Positions 8,737 to 17,264 of a stretch of DNA of 64,000 nt are shown in pieces. The stretch is from contig NZ_PKRQ01000001.1 in the NCBI RefSeq assembly GCF_002855575.1, positions 434,001 through 498,000 of the forward strand, written 5' to 3'. Numbering within the stretch: the first letter of the stretch is position 1; each line of letters begins with the position of its first letter. Source of the DNA: Tabrizicola sp. TH137. GTDB lineage: Bacteria; Pseudomonadota; Alphaproteobacteria; Rhodobacterales; Rhodobacteraceae. The translations under genes were made by a program, and so were the position numbers. The notes under the pieces were generated by a model. That model was not told the origin of the DNA. It did not search any database and saw only the letters and a program-made list of their open reading frames with translations.

Positions 8737-9501
8737 TCAATCCTGCGCGATCAAGGCCAGCCGCGCCTCCGTCACCCGCACCAGATGCGCGGCACTGCGG
8801 TCCAGATTCGCTTCGGTGATCAGGTCCCACTCCGCCCCGATGCGCCACAGCCCCTCATAGCTGCCGGGGCGCACCCGCGCCCCATCCGCCCGGTCCAGAA
8901 AGAAGCCGTGGATCATCTGCCGCGACGGCGCCCGCCCCGGCCCGGCAAAGATCAGGTCCAGCACCATCCGCCCCTCCGGCACCGTCGCGATGACGCGGGT
9001 CAGGTCTCCGTCGGTCGTGGCAGCCCCGCCAAAACGTCCGATCAGCGCCGCAACCACCGCCTTCCGCAGCGCGGCAGGCTTCACCGGCACCGCCTCGTCC
9101 CACCGCTCCAGATGCGGGCGCGGCGGTTCGGCCTGCGCCCCCTCGAACCCGAACAACCGAGCCACAGCCTCGAACCCGCCCTGTTCCGCCAAAAGCCTTG
9201 CCATAAGCTTCACCGGGATCGTCCGCGCCGATCGTTCCTGCGGCTCACCAAAGCGGAACACCTCCTGCAAGACAGGCCGCGCGGCCGCATGGGCCACCAA
9301 GGCCTCCTGCGTCATCGGCTCGGCCTCCTGGCTGTCCACAAGCTCCGACACCGCCTCGGCAAGGTCCACCCGCCGCGCCTCGTCCAGCAGGTCCGCCCGC
9401 GCAAGCCACCGCTGCACCGCCGAGGCCGGGCAGCCCCGCAACAGCGGAAACCCCGCCATGGCCTCCGCCCGCCGATGCGCCCGATCCGCCGCCTTGCCCA
9501 T
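8737..9501 (-). CDS. Conserved-looking protein of unknown function (254 aa)
   Basis: I do not recognise a family. The protein is soluble, Ala/Arg-rich and mostly helical in composition, without signal peptide or membrane segment. The start is placed at the ATG at 9499-9501 because GGAGGG sits 5 bases upstream; an in-frame GTG five codons earlier would include that ribosome-binding site. It converges on the DMT transporter (10 bp between stops) and lies 33 bp downstream of another unknown gene on the same strand, with hemF beyond. Confidence 0.65.
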   Translation of the reverse strand: MGKAADRAHRRAEAMAGFPLLRGCPASAVQRWLARADLLDEARRVDLAEAVSELVDSQEAEPMTQEALVAHAAARPVLQEVFRFGEPQERSARTIPVKLMARLLAEQGGFEAVARLFGFEGAQAEPPRPHLERWDEAVPVKPAALRKAVVAALIGRFGGAATTDGDLTRVIATVPEGRMVLDLIFAGPGRAPSRQMIHGFFLDRADGARVRPGSYEGLWRIGAEWDLITEANLDRSAAHLVRVTEARLALIAQD

Positions 9502-9534
9502 GTCGTCCCTCCGCACAAGCCGAACGGCCGAAGG

Positions 9535-9885
9535 TCAGAGCATCCCCCGCAGCACGGCCAGCGCCGCCTGCCCCTCGGCATCATCGGCGGCCACGAACAC
9601 CGCCACTTCCCCGACCATGCCCAGCTTGGCCTGCATCGCAGGCCTGATCGTCAGGACAAAGCCCTCCGGCGAAAAGACCACCGCCTCCACCGCATCCTTC
9701 GCGGCAAAGATCTCGTCGGACACCTCCAGATACAGCCCCTTCCGGTCGCCCGGACGCCCCTCGAAGATCACATAGCCATCTTCCGGGTCCTCGCTCGCGG
9801 CGAATCCCACGGCATGTTCGCCGCCCTCGGTGTCGGTCCAGAAGGCCCGCGCCCTGATCTCGATATCCGCCGCGTTCCCGCCCAT
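9535..9885 (-). CDS. Small acidic protein of unknown function (116 aa)
   Basis: An unrecognised, acidic soluble protein with alternating hydrophobic and charged residues that suggest a beta-rich fold. No cysteine, signal peptide or membrane helix is present. It starts at the ATG at 9883-9885 after an AAAGGG sequence. It sits between hemF and the unknown gene at 8737 on the same strand with short gaps (33-47 bp), so the three may be co-transcribed, but no functional link is visible. Confidence 0.55.
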   Translation of the reverse strand: MGGNAADIEIRARAFWTDTEGGEHAVGFAASEDPEDGYVIFEGRPGDRKGLYLEVSDEIFAAKDAVEAVVFSPEGFVLTIRPAMQAKLGMVGEVAVFVAADDAEGQAALAVLRGML

Positions 9886-9932
9886 GCCGAACCCTTTCGC
9901 TTCACCGCGCGCCGTTTACAGGCGGGGGGCCA

Positions 9933-10808
9933 TCAAGTCCACTTGGCAATCGGCGGCAGGCTCATCAGCACGGCATTGGCGTCATGCCCCGTCTCCAGCC
10001 CGAACTTGGTGCCCCGGTCATAGACAAGGTTGTATTCCGCATAGAGCCCGCGATGTACCAGTTGCACCTCGCGGTCCGCCTCCGTCCAGGCCATGTTCAC
10101 CCGCCGCTCCGTCACCGGCACGAAGGCGGGCAGGAAATGCCGCCCCACCTCCTGCGTGAAGGCGAAATCCGCCTCCCAACTGTCCGCCTCCGGCCCGCCG
10201 GTGTTCAGGTCATCATAGAAGATGCCCCCCACACCCCGCGCCCGGCCGCGATGCGGCACGAAGAAATACTCGTCGGCCCAGGCCTTGAACTTCGGATAGT
10301 AGCCCGCATCGTGCAGATCGCAGGCCGCCTGCATCTGGCCGTGGAAATGCGCCGTGTCCTCCGGATATTCGATCGCCGGATTCAGGTCCGACCCGCCGCC
10401 GAACCACCAGGCATGGGGCGTCCAGAACATCCGCGTGTTCATATGCACTGCCGGCGCATGCGGGTTCACCATATGCGCCACCAGCGAAATGCCGCTCGCC
10501 CAGAATCGCGGATCGCGGTCCATCCCCGGCACACCCCGCGCCGCCATCGCCTTCTGCGCCCGCTCGCCCAGCGTGCCATGCACCTCGGACACGTTCACGC
10601 CCACCTTCTCGAAGACCCGGCCGCCGCGCATCACGCTCATCAACCCGCCCCCGCCATCGGCTCGCGTCGTCGGCGTCACCTCGAACCGGCCCGGAGCACC
10701 CTGCCCGAACCGGTCCTCCAGCCCCTCGAATGACGCGACGATCTGATCGCGCAACTCACGGAACCAGGCGGCGGCGCGCGCCTTGCGGGCATCGAACAGG
10801 TCGGTCAT
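9933..10808 (-). CDS. hemF: Oxygen-dependent coproporphyrinogen III oxidase
   Basis: A 291-residue enzyme that uses O2 to convert coproporphyrinogen III to protoporphyrinogen IX. Recognisable HemF blocks include VHMNTRMFWTPHAWWFGGG, with the metal-site His residues, the loop GGIFYDDLNTGG, and NLVYDRGTKFGLETG near the C-terminus. The start is the ATG at 10806-10808. It is the aerobic counterpart of hemN at 29.1 kb, so the organism can make haem with or without oxygen. No signal peptide was seen. Confidence 0.95.
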   Translation of the reverse strand: MTDLFDARKARAAAWFRELRDQIVASFEGLEDRFGQGAPGRFEVTPTTRADGGGGLMSVMRGGRVFEKVGVNVSEVHGTLGERAQKAMAARGVPGMDRDPRFWASGISLVAHMVNPHAPAVHMNTRMFWTPHAWWFGGGSDLNPAIEYPEDTAHFHGQMQAACDLHDAGYYPKFKAWADEYFFVPHRGRARGVGGIFYDDLNTGGPEADSWEADFAFTQEVGRHFLPAFVPVTERRVNMAWTEADREVQLVHRGLYAEYNLVYDRGTKFGLETGHDANAVLMSLPPIAKWT

Positions 10809-10925
10809 CTGTCTCTCCAAGTTGACACTTCCATGCCTAGCACCGCGCCTTTCGCTCGCCAACATGCCATTTGGCAGCATCCCCCGCCCCGCGCTAGAAT
10901 ACGGCCAAACCGGAAAGACAGCCCC

Positions 10926-11318
10926 ATGCGCCGCATCCTCCTCCCCGCTCTGGTGATCCTCGCCGCCTGTGGCACCCCGCAGGAACAATGCATCAACCGC
11001 GGCACGCGCGACCTGCGCGTGATGGAAAAGCTGATCGCCGAGACAGAGGCCAACATCGCCCGCGGCTATGCCATCGAGGAATACACCGTCACCGTTCCCG
11101 TCTGGCAGCTTTGCCGCGCCCCGGCCCCCGCCCCGGGTCAGCCCGCGCCCCCGCCCCATTACTGCTTCGAACGCGAAACCCAGACCCGCACCCGCCCCAA
11201 GGCCATCGACCTGAACGCCGAATCCGCCAAGCTGCAAAGCCTGCTCGACCGGCGCGATCAGATGGCCCGCGCCGCCGAACCCGTCATCGCCCAGTGCAAG
11301 GCACAATATCCGGAATGA
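10926..11318 (+). CDS. Small secreted lipoprotein, function unknown
   Basis: A 130-residue protein with a short lipoprotein signal (hydrophobic core followed by LAAC, acylated Cys15). After the lipobox comes a helical stretch, a Pro/Ala-rich linker (about residues 70-80) and a C-terminal helical part. Five cysteines besides Cys15 could form disulphides in the periplasm. The start is the ATG at 10926. It is divergent from hemF with about 117 bp between. No family recognised. Confidence 0.7.
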   Translation: MRRILLPALVILAACGTPQEQCINRGTRDLRVMEKLIAETEANIARGYAIEEYTVTVPVWQLCRAPAPAPGQPAPPPHYCFERETQTRTRPKAIDLNAESAKLQSLLDRRDQMARAAEPVIAQCKAQYPE

Positions 11319-11332
11319 TCAGCCCGGAATGA

Positions 11333-12139
11333 TCAAAAGGACGGCGCCGCCACCACGTCCAGCAGGCCCCGCCCGCCATCCAGCGTCAGCACCTGCCCTG
11401 TCATGAACCCCGCCGCATCGCTGGCCAGGAAATGCGCCGCCTCCGCCACCTCATCGGCGCTCGCGATCCGGCCCAGCGGCGTGCCCGCCTCCACCGTCGC
11501 CCGCCAATCGGGGTTCTCCTTCAGCGCGCCTTGCATCGACGCGCTCAACACGCTGGCAAAGGACACGGCATTGACCCGTATCCCCTTCGGTGCCAGCGCC
11601 ACGGCCAGCGACCGCGTCATCTGCTCCACCGCCGCCGAACTGATCGAATAGGCCAGCAATTCCGGCTGCGTCCGCACCGCAGCCAGCGAGGACAGGTTGA
11701 TGATCGACCCGATCATCCCCTCTGTCCCGGCCTTCTCCGCCTTCTGGATCATCCGCTTCGCCGTCATCTGGCTCAGCCGAAGGCTGGTCAGCACATTCTG
11801 CTGCCACAGCTCCTCCACCCCATCCGCCTCGGGGTCGATCGGGTTCGAGGTCCGGCACTGACGGCTGGCATTCACCAGAATGTCGATCCGGTCAAAGGCA
11901 TCCACCGTCGCCGACAGAAGATTGGCGATGGTCAGCTTCTGCCGCAGATCCCCCGCGAACATCCGCACCTGCCCCTCGCTGCGGCAATCGGCACCGATCT
12001 CCGTCTCCAGCCGCGCCTCGTCCATGTCGGCGAACATCACATTCGCCCCCTTGTCGAGGAAGTGCCGCGCGATGGCCAGACCGATGCCATTGGCCGCCCC
12101 CGTCACGATGGCCGTCTTGCCCGATATCGAAAAACTCAT
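11333..12139 (-). CDS. SDR-family oxidoreductase with atypical active site
   Basis: A 268-residue classical-length short-chain dehydrogenase/reductase. The nucleotide-binding motif TGAANGIGLAIA and an NLSS stretch supplying the catalytic Ser are intact. The active-site Tyr lies in AYSISSAAVEQM: the normal YxxxK lysine is Ser, a change confirmed by reading the codons (TAT TCG ATC AGT TCG). The C-terminal GQVLTLDGG motif is standard. Because the lysine lowers the Tyr pKa and binds the cofactor ribose in this family, catalysis is expected to be weak or altered. Its own start is ATG at 12137-12139, 10 bp downstream of the methyltransferase gene. Confidence 0.85.
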   Translation of the reverse strand: MSFSISGKTAIVTGAANGIGLAIARHFLDKGANVMFADMDEARLETEIGADCRSEGQVRMFAGDLRQKLTIANLLSATVDAFDRIDILVNASRQCRTSNPIDPEADGVEELWQQNVLTSLRLSQMTAKRMIQKAEKAGTEGMIGSIINLSSLAAVRTQPELLAYSISSAAVEQMTRSLAVALAPKGIRVNAVSFASVLSASMQGALKENPDWRATVEAGTPLGRIASADEVAEAAHFLASDAAGFMTGQVLTLDGGRGLLDVVAAPSF

Positions 12140-12149
12140 CCCGTTCCCC

Positions 12150-13136
12150 TTATCGGGCCCGCAGCGGAAAGGCCGCCCGCGTCACCCGGAAGGCGGCATC
12201 GCCGCCGATCTCCTGCACCTCGCGGAACAGGCCCTTCAGCACCCGATCATAGGGCAGGTGCCGATTGGCGACCAGCCACAGCACCCCATCGGGGGCCAGC
12301 GCGCGCGCCGCAGCGCCGATGAACGCCACCCCCAGCCCCGGATCGGCCTCCCGCCCCGCATGGAAGGGCGGGTTCATCACCACATGCTCCATCAGCCTGG
12401 GCAGGCGCAGCGTGGTCGCATCCGCCCAGTGGAAGACCGCCCGCTCATCCCTGACATTCACCCGCGCGCAGTCCAGCGCCTCGGCCTCCGCCTCCACCAG
12501 ATGGCATTCCTTCACGCCGGGACGTGCCAGCACCGCCCGCGCCAGATAGCCCCAGCCCGCGCCCAGATCGGCGACCTTGCCCTTCATCTCGGCCGGCAGC
12601 GCGGCGGCCAGCAGCGCCGACCCCCGGTCGATCCCATCGGCGCTGAACACCCCGGCCATGGTGCGGAACCCCTCCACCTCCGTCGGCCGCGCCACCCAAT
12701 CCTCCAGCCCCGGCCCTGCCGGAAAGACCGCGATCTTGCCATGCGCCTTGGACAGCGCCTCGGACAGCGCCACCCGCCCGCGCAGCGCCTTCAGCAGGGA
12801 ATCGACGCCATCCGTCTTCTGCCCGTCCACCGCCACCGGCCCGCCCGGCACGACCCGCGCCGCCGCCTCGGCGATCAGCGCCTCGCTTTGCGCCCGCGCC
12901 CGCGACAGACAGACCACCGCCGCCGCATAAGGCCCCTCGGCCCGCGTGACGACGGCATGACCCCGCGCCGCGAACCAGTCGGCATCCGGCTTGAACCCCG
13001 TCACCACCTCGACCCGGTCCTTCGGCAGCGCCGACAGGTCATCCCCCAGCCGGGGCCGGATCACCGCGATCCGCCCCTCGGCCGGCAAGGGCCACAGCCC
13101 CGCCTCCAGCGCCTGTTCCAACCGTGCCGACCGCAT
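12150..13136 (-). CDS. Class I SAM methyltransferase, RsmC-like (16S rRNA guanine-N2 type)
   Basis: A 328-residue protein with the two-domain layout of RsmC/RlmG: a degenerate N-terminal half and a C-terminal Rossmann methyltransferase. Motif I is VADLGAGWGYLA, and the catalytic motif IV is VVMNPPFHAG, the NPPF form used for exocyclic guanine N2 methylation. rRNA is the expected substrate, though which guanine is not determined here. The start is the ATG at 13134-13136; a longer frame reads through the palindrome cluster and has no protein-like composition. Confidence 0.82.
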   Translation of the reverse strand: MRSARLEQALEAGLWPLPAEGRIAVIRPRLGDDLSALPKDRVEVVTGFKPDADWFAARGHAVVTRAEGPYAAAVVCLSRARAQSEALIAEAAARVVPGGPVAVDGQKTDGVDSLLKALRGRVALSEALSKAHGKIAVFPAGPGLEDWVARPTEVEGFRTMAGVFSADGIDRGSALLAAALPAEMKGKVADLGAGWGYLARAVLARPGVKECHLVEAEAEALDCARVNVRDERAVFHWADATTLRLPRLMEHVVMNPPFHAGREADPGLGVAFIGAAARALAPDGVLWLVANRHLPYDRVLKGLFREVQEIGGDAAFRVTRAAFPLRAR

Positions 13137-13196
13137 CGCGCATCCCTCGAATTCCGCCGCGCACCCTAGGGGCGCAGCGCCGGAATGCCAAGAAGA

Positions 13197-13316
13197 CGAA
13201 ATCTGACACAGATTTCGCCCCGTTTCCTGACGCAGGAAACGAAAAGAACCGCCCCTAGGGCGGTTCCCACCGGAATTTGCGTCAAATTCCGCCGCGAATT
13301 CTGCGTCAGAATTCGC
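13197..13316. repeat. Second cluster of short palindromes with TG-NNN-CA cores
   Basis: The gap between the methyltransferase and clpS holds perfect inverted repeats GAAATCTGACACAGATTTC (13198-13216), GTTTCCTGACGCAGGAAAC (13222-13240), GGAATTTGCGTCAAATTCC (13272-13290) and GAATTCTGCGTCAGAATTC (13296-13314). Arms vary with full compensation while the core stays TG-CGT/ACG/ACA-CA. One unit repeats the sequence found at 5450-5466. A GC-rich hairpin at 13246-13266, listed separately, is a different kind of structure. Confidence 0.75.
13242..13266 (-). terminator. Likely rho-independent terminator of clpS
   Basis: On the minus strand a perfect 9-bp stem GAACCGCCC / GGGCGGTTC with a 3-base loop is followed by TTTTCGTTT. 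It lies about 70 bp after the clpS stop and is oriented to end clpS transcription. Confidence 0.6.
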
Positions 13317-13337
13317 CCGGCCCAAGGCGTGACCCTG

Positions 13338-13679
13338 TCACTCCTTCTCCATCGTGCATTGCAGCGGATGCTGGTGCCGGCGCGCGAAATCCATCACCTG
13401 CGCCACCTTCGTCTCCGCCACTTCGAAGGAAAACACCCCCACCACCGCCAGCCCCTTCTTGTGGACCGTCAGCATGATGTCGAAGGCCTGCGCATGGCTC
13501 ATCCCGAAGAACCGCTCCAGCACATGCACCACGAATTCCATCGGCGTGTAATCGTCGTTCAGCAGCAGCACCTTGTACATCGGCGGGCGCTGCGTCTTCG
13601 ACTTGGTCTTCGTCAGCACGCTCGACTCGTTCCCCGGGCCTTCGGGGGTTCCAGACAGGATCACGGGCGTCAGGCTCAC
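13338..13679 (-). CDS. clpS: ATP-dependent Clp protease adaptor ClpS
   Basis: ClpS binds N-degron substrates and delivers them to ClpAP. The core [16 protein letters not shown] with the conserved Asn-Asp pair, followed by the MxxVHxxG helix ([11 protein letters not shown]) and the C-terminal [15 protein letters not shown], is diagnostic. There is no ATG before the conserved core in a sensible position. I place the start at GTG 13677-13679 (113 aa), which has GGAG about 9 bases upstream; a GTG at 13664 would give 108 aa. Clp ATPase genes are not in the window. Confidence 0.9.
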   Translation of the reverse strand: MSLTPVILSGTPEGPGNESSVLTKTKSKTQRPPMYKVLLLNDDYTPMEFVVHVLERFFGMSHAQAFDIMLTVHKKGLAVVGVFSFEVAETKVAQVMDFARRHQHPLQCTMEKE

Positions 13680-13840
13680 GGGTCGATGGCTCCGCTGCGG
13701 GCAATGGGGGATTCGGTCGATGTGCAGAGACCACGAATATAGTCCAATCCCGCGCATGGAAAAGGCCCCGCGCATCCGGACCGCGCCGCGCTTGCGCAGC
13801 CCCCCGCCGCAGGGCAAGACTTCCGGGCAAAGGAGCCGCC

Positions 13841-14545
13841 ATGCCCCCCCGCCGCATCACCACCATCGGCTTCGATGCCGACGATACGCTCTGGCAGAAC
13901 GAAGCCTTCTTCCGCCTGACCCAGGACCGCTTCACCGCGCTTCTGGCCGATTATGCCGACCCTGATCACCTGCATGACCGCCTCCTCGCCGCCGAACGCC
14001 GCAACCTTGGGCATTACGGCTTCGGCGTGAAGGGCTTTACCCTCTCCATGATCGAAACCGCCATCGAGGTGACCGAAGGCCGCGTTCCCGCCACCGTCAT
14101 CGCCGAACTCATGGCCGCCGGGCGCGAGATGCTGGAACATCCCATCGAACTCCTCCCCCATGCCCGCACGGCGGTGGAAACCCTCGCCGACACGCATCGC
14201 GTCCTGCTCATCACCAAGGGCGACCTGCTGGATCAGGAACGCAAGCTCGCCCAATCCGGCCTCGGCGACCTCTTCCACGGGGTAGAGATCGTCTCGAACA
14301 AGACCGCCCCGGTCTATGCCGGCATCTTCGCCCGCCATGGTGACGGGGCCGACCGCGCCCTCATGGTGGGCAACTCGCTCAAATCCGATGTCCTTCCCGT
14401 GATCGAGGCGGGCGGCTTCGGCGTCCATGTCCCCCACGGCCTGACTTGGGCGCTGGAACAGGCCGACCCGCCCGACGGCCACCCCCGCTTCACCGCGCTT
14501 CCCGACCTCGGCCACCTGCATGATCTTGTGTCGCGCCTTGGATAA
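13841..14545 (+). CDS. HAD-family hydrolase (YjjG-like phosphatase)
   Basis: A 234-residue haloacid dehalogenase superfamily phosphatase. Motif I is FDADDTLW with the nucleophile Asp, motif II is LLITKG, the motif III Lys is likely in NKTAP, and motif IV is VGNSLKSD. An alpha-helical cap domain lies between motifs I and II. The form is close to pyrimidine-nucleotidase-like YjjG enzymes, but the natural substrate cannot be read from the sequence. The start is the ATG at 13841, with AAAGGAG 6 bases upstream. Confidence 0.82.
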   Translation: MPPRRITTIGFDADDTLWQNEAFFRLTQDRFTALLADYADPDHLHDRLLAAERRNLGHYGFGVKGFTLSMIETAIEVTEGRVPATVIAELMAAGREMLEHPIELLPHARTAVETLADTHRVLLITKGDLLDQERKLAQSGLGDLFHGVEIVSNKTAPVYAGIFARHGDGADRALMVGNSLKSDVLPVIEAGGFGVHVPHGLTWALEQADPPDGHPRFTALPDLGHLHDLVSRLG

Positions 14546-14614
14546 CCCACTACACCTAGGATAACGCCACAGCCAAAAGCGCCTCCCCTTCCGCGAAGAT
14601 CAACCGCAAAGCCA

Positions 14615-14643
14615 TTGAAATTCAGGGGTTTTCCGGCTCATTA
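14615..14643 (+). promoter_or_regulatory. Possible sigma70-type promoter for the carboxypeptidase gene
   Basis: TTGAAA (14615-14620), a 17-base spacer and TCATTA (14638-14643) lie about 80 bases before the GTG start of the carboxypeptidase. The -10 match is weak, so this is only a suggestion. Confidence 0.25.
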
Positions 14644-14723
14644 CCTTGTGTTACTCTTCGCGCAAGCAGACAAGCCCCACAAAAAATCGGGGCGATTTGA
14701 GGCAGGAACAAGGAACCGGCGAC

Positions 14724-16364
14724 GTGGCATCGCTCATTGGGCATTTGGCCCGGCTCTTCTCTTTCTGGATGATCGCGGCACTGGCCTCTCTCCTGGCCGC
14801 AGCCCCCGGTTTCTCCGCTCCCTATGCCGCCATCGTGATCGACGCCCGCACCGGCGAGATCCTCTATTCCGAAAACGCCGAGGCCCGTCTCCACCCCGCC
14901 TCGCTGACCAAGATGATGACCCTCTACATCGCGTTTGAGGAAATCCAGCGCGGCAACATCTCGCTTGATACGATGGTGACCGTGTCGAAACATGCCGCCG
15001 CCCAGCCGCCCTCGCGCCTCGGCCTGCGCGCCGGTCAGAAGATCTCGCTCCGCAACCTGATCCGCGCCGCCGCGATCAAATCCGCCAATGACGCCGCCGC
15101 CGCCATCGGCGATGCCATCGGCGGGAACGAGGCCGATTTCGCCCGCCGCATGACCCGCACCGCCAAGGCGCTGGGGATGAAGAACACCACCTTCAAGAAC
15201 GCCCATGGCCTGACGGCGCAGGGCCATCTGTCCACCGCGATGGACATGACGATCCTCGGGCGGCACCTGTTCTATGATTTCCCCCAGTATTACAACCTCT
15301 TCTCCCGCCGCTCCGTCGATGCCGGGATTGCCACGGTCAACAACACCAACCGCCGCTTCCTCGACGCCTATGAAGGCGCCGACGGCATCAAGACGGGCTA
15401 TACCGTCGCGGCAGGCTTCAACCTCACCGCCTCTGCCGAACGCGGCGGCAAGCGGCTGATCGCCACCGTCTTCGGCGGCAAATCCACCCCCGACCGCAAC
15501 GCCAAGATGATGAAGCTGCTCGATCTCGGCTTCGGCAAGGCCCCGCGCAACGCGCCCGTCAACCCGCCCACCCCGCCCAGCTATCAGGGCGGCGACGACA
15601 TGCTGGTCGCCGATACCGACCTGCCCGAAGTGGCCGATGGCGCGGGCAAGACGGTCCGCGCCTCCATGCAGATTTCCACCTCGCCGCGCCCGCAGCCCCG
15701 CCCCGGCACGCAGACACCCGAAACCGCGGTCGCCGCGGCCGAAGCCGTCACCGCCATGCAGGACGGCATCGAAGGCGCGCTCGCCGCCGCCCTCGCCACC
15801 GAAACCGACCCCGCCACCCCATCCGAAGACAGTCTCGGCGTCGAAGGCGTGGAACTCGCCTCCGCCGGCACCACGGCCACGGATGCCGTCCCGCAGGACC
15901 CGGCCGCGACCGAGGCGCTGGCAGAGCTTGCCCCCCAGGCCCGGCCCGACACCGCCACCACCGATACGGCAGCGCCCGAAATCATCCCCTTCCAGGTCGT
16001 CTCGGCCTCCGGCGTGGCCGTCTCCCCCCGCCCGGCCAAGCGCAGCGCGCCGATCTATGACGATGTCGCCACCCCCGCGCCGGACACCCCCGCCGAACCC
16101 GAGGTCGTGATCTCCGTCTCCACCTCCGGTGATCGGCACTGGGGCGTGAATGTCGGCCGTTTCGGCAGCAGCTACGAGGCAGAGCGCGCCCTCCTGCGCA
16201 CCCAGCTTGTCGAAACCGCCACGCTGAACGGCTCGCTCCGCAAGGTCATGCCCCGCAGCGGCGGCTTCGACGCCACCTTCGTCGGCCTCACGCAGGATCA
16301 GGCCGATCTCGCCTGCCGCCGCCTTCAGGCCCGCGCGATCCAGTGCTTCACGATGGGGCCGTAA
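14724..16364 (+). CDS. D-alanyl-D-alanine carboxypeptidase with SPOR domain
   Basis: A 546-residue periplasmic penicillin-binding protein of the S11 (DacA/PBP5) family that trims peptidoglycan pentapeptides. The signal peptide ends around residue 32 (FSA). The active-site triad motifs are SLTK (Ser60, Lys63), SAN (120-122) and KTG (223-225). A long Ala/Pro/Thr-rich low-complexity linker (about 300-450) leads to a C-terminal SPOR domain (last 80 residues) that binds denuded septal glycan, so the enzyme probably works at the division site. The GTG at 14724 is preferred, with AAGGA 10 bases upstream; a GTG 26 codons earlier would add a polar leader in front of the signal peptide. Confidence 0.92.
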   Translation: MASLIGHLARLFSFWMIAALASLLAAAPGFSAPYAAIVIDARTGEILYSENAEARLHPASLTKMMTLYIAFEEIQRGNISLDTMVTVSKHAAAQPPSRLGLRAGQKISLRNLIRAAAIKSANDAAAAIGDAIGGNEADFARRMTRTAKALGMKNTTFKNAHGLTAQGHLSTAMDMTILGRHLFYDFPQYYNLFSRRSVDAGIATVNNTNRRFLDAYEGADGIKTGYTVAAGFNLTASAERGGKRLIATVFGGKSTPDRNAKMMKLLDLGFGKAPRNAPVNPPTPPSYQGGDDMLVADTDLPEVADGAGKTVRASMQISTSPRPQPRPGTQTPETAVAAAEAVTAMQDGIEGALAAALATETDPATPSEDSLGVEGVELASAGTTATDAVPQDPAATEALAELAPQARPDTATTDTAAPEIIPFQVVSASGVAVSPRPAKRSAPIYDDVATPAPDTPAEPEVVISVSTSGDRHWGVNVGRFGSSYEAERALLRTQLVETATLNGSLRKVMPRSGGFDATFVGLTQDQADLACRRLQARAIQCFTMGP

Positions 16365-16366
16365 GG

Positions 16367-17041
16367 GTGCCCACCCTTCCCCCCATCCCGGCCCCCGTCA
16401 CCCTGCTCATCCACGAAAGCGCCCTGCGCTTTCCCGTCCGCCGCATCTTCTGCGTGGGCCGCAACTATGCCGAACATACCCGCGAAATGGGCGGCGACCC
16501 CACGCGCGAGGCGCCCTTCTTCTTCACCAAACCCGCCGATGCCTGCGTCCCGTCCGGGGCAACCATCCCCTACCCGCCCCGCACCGCCGACCTCCACCAT
16601 GAGGCGGAACTGGTCGTCGCCCTCGCCATCGGTGGCCGCGACATCGCACCCGAAGACGCCCCCGCCCATATCTGGGGCCATGCCGCCGGGAACGATCTCA
16701 CCCGCCGCGACCTTCAGGCCGAGGCGAAAGCCGCCCGCCGCCCCTGGGACATGGCCAAGGGCTTCGACCGCTCCGCCATAATCGGCGCGCTGGTCGCTGG
16801 CCCCCTCGCCGATGCCCCCATCACCTGCCATGTGAACGGGCGCCTGACCCAATCCGCCCGCCTGTCCGACATGATCTGGTCCGTGCCCGAAATCATCGCC
16901 CATCTCTCCACCTATGTAGACCTGCACCCCGGCGATCTGATCTTCACGGGTACCCCCGCCGGCGTCGGCCCCATCGCACGCGGCGACACCTGCACCGTCA
17001 CCGTGGGCGACCTGCCGCACGCGACCGTCACCCTCACCTGA
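16367..17041 (+). CDS. Fumarylacetoacetate hydrolase-family protein
   Basis: A 224-residue FAH-fold metal-dependent enzyme, of the type that hydrolyses or decarboxylates 2-oxo acids or acylpyruvates. Typical features are the N-terminal CVGRNYAEHTREM, FFFTKP, HHEAELVV with the acidic metal ligands, and DLIFTGTPAGVGP near the C-terminus. I use the GTG at 16367, 2 bases after the carboxypeptidase stop; another GTG at 16343 would overlap that gene. The two are probably co-transcribed. Substrate not determined. Confidence 0.82.
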   Translation: MPTLPPIPAPVTLLIHESALRFPVRRIFCVGRNYAEHTREMGGDPTREAPFFFTKPADACVPSGATIPYPPRTADLHHEAELVVALAIGGRDIAPEDAPAHIWGHAAGNDLTRRDLQAEAKAARRPWDMAKGFDRSAIIGALVAGPLADAPITCHVNGRLTQSARLSDMIWSVPEIIAHLSTYVDLHPGDLIFTGTPAGVGPIARGDTCTVTVGDLPHATVTLT

Positions 17042-17044
17042 CCC

Positions 17045-17083
17045 AAATTTCTTCGAAGAAATTTGCAAGAATCTTCGAAGATT
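17045..17083. repeat. Two perfect palindromes in a convergent gap
   Basis: AAATTTCTTCGAAGAAATTT (17045-17064) and AATCTTCGAAGATT (17070-17083) lie between the FAH-family gene and ccoS, which converge here. Both are self-complementary with a TTCGAA centre. They may act as bidirectional terminators: T-rich or A-rich flanks are present on both sides. Confidence 0.6.
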
Positions 17084-17095
17084 TTTGGTCAGTCC

Positions 17096-17254
17096 TCACG
17101 GCTTGGGCCGGTCATCCCATTCCTTCGTCAGGATGCGGTTCGCATCCCCTTCCGGGTCGTCGAACTGCTTCGTCTTCATCGCCCAAAAAAAGGCCGCAAG
17201 CCCCATCCCGCCCAGAAAGAGCGACACCGGGATCAGATAGGTCAGGATCGCCAT
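17096..17254 (-). CDS. ccoS: Cbb3-type cytochrome oxidase assembly protein CcoS
   Basis: A 52-residue protein missed by length filters. It has one N-terminal transmembrane helix (about residues 4-25, ending AAFFWAMKTKQFDD), which is the CcoS/FixS hallmark, and a short charged tail. CcoS is needed to insert copper and haem into the CcoN subunit. It starts at the ATG at 17252-17254, 10 bp after the ccoI stop, completing a ccoGHIS set. Translation was read directly from the minus strand and gives an unbroken frame to a TGA at 17096-17098. Confidence 0.9.
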   Translation of the reverse strand: MAILTYLIPVSLFLGGMGLAAFFWAMKTKQFDDPEGDANRILTKEWDDRPKP

Positions 17255-17264
17255 GCCGCCCCCC

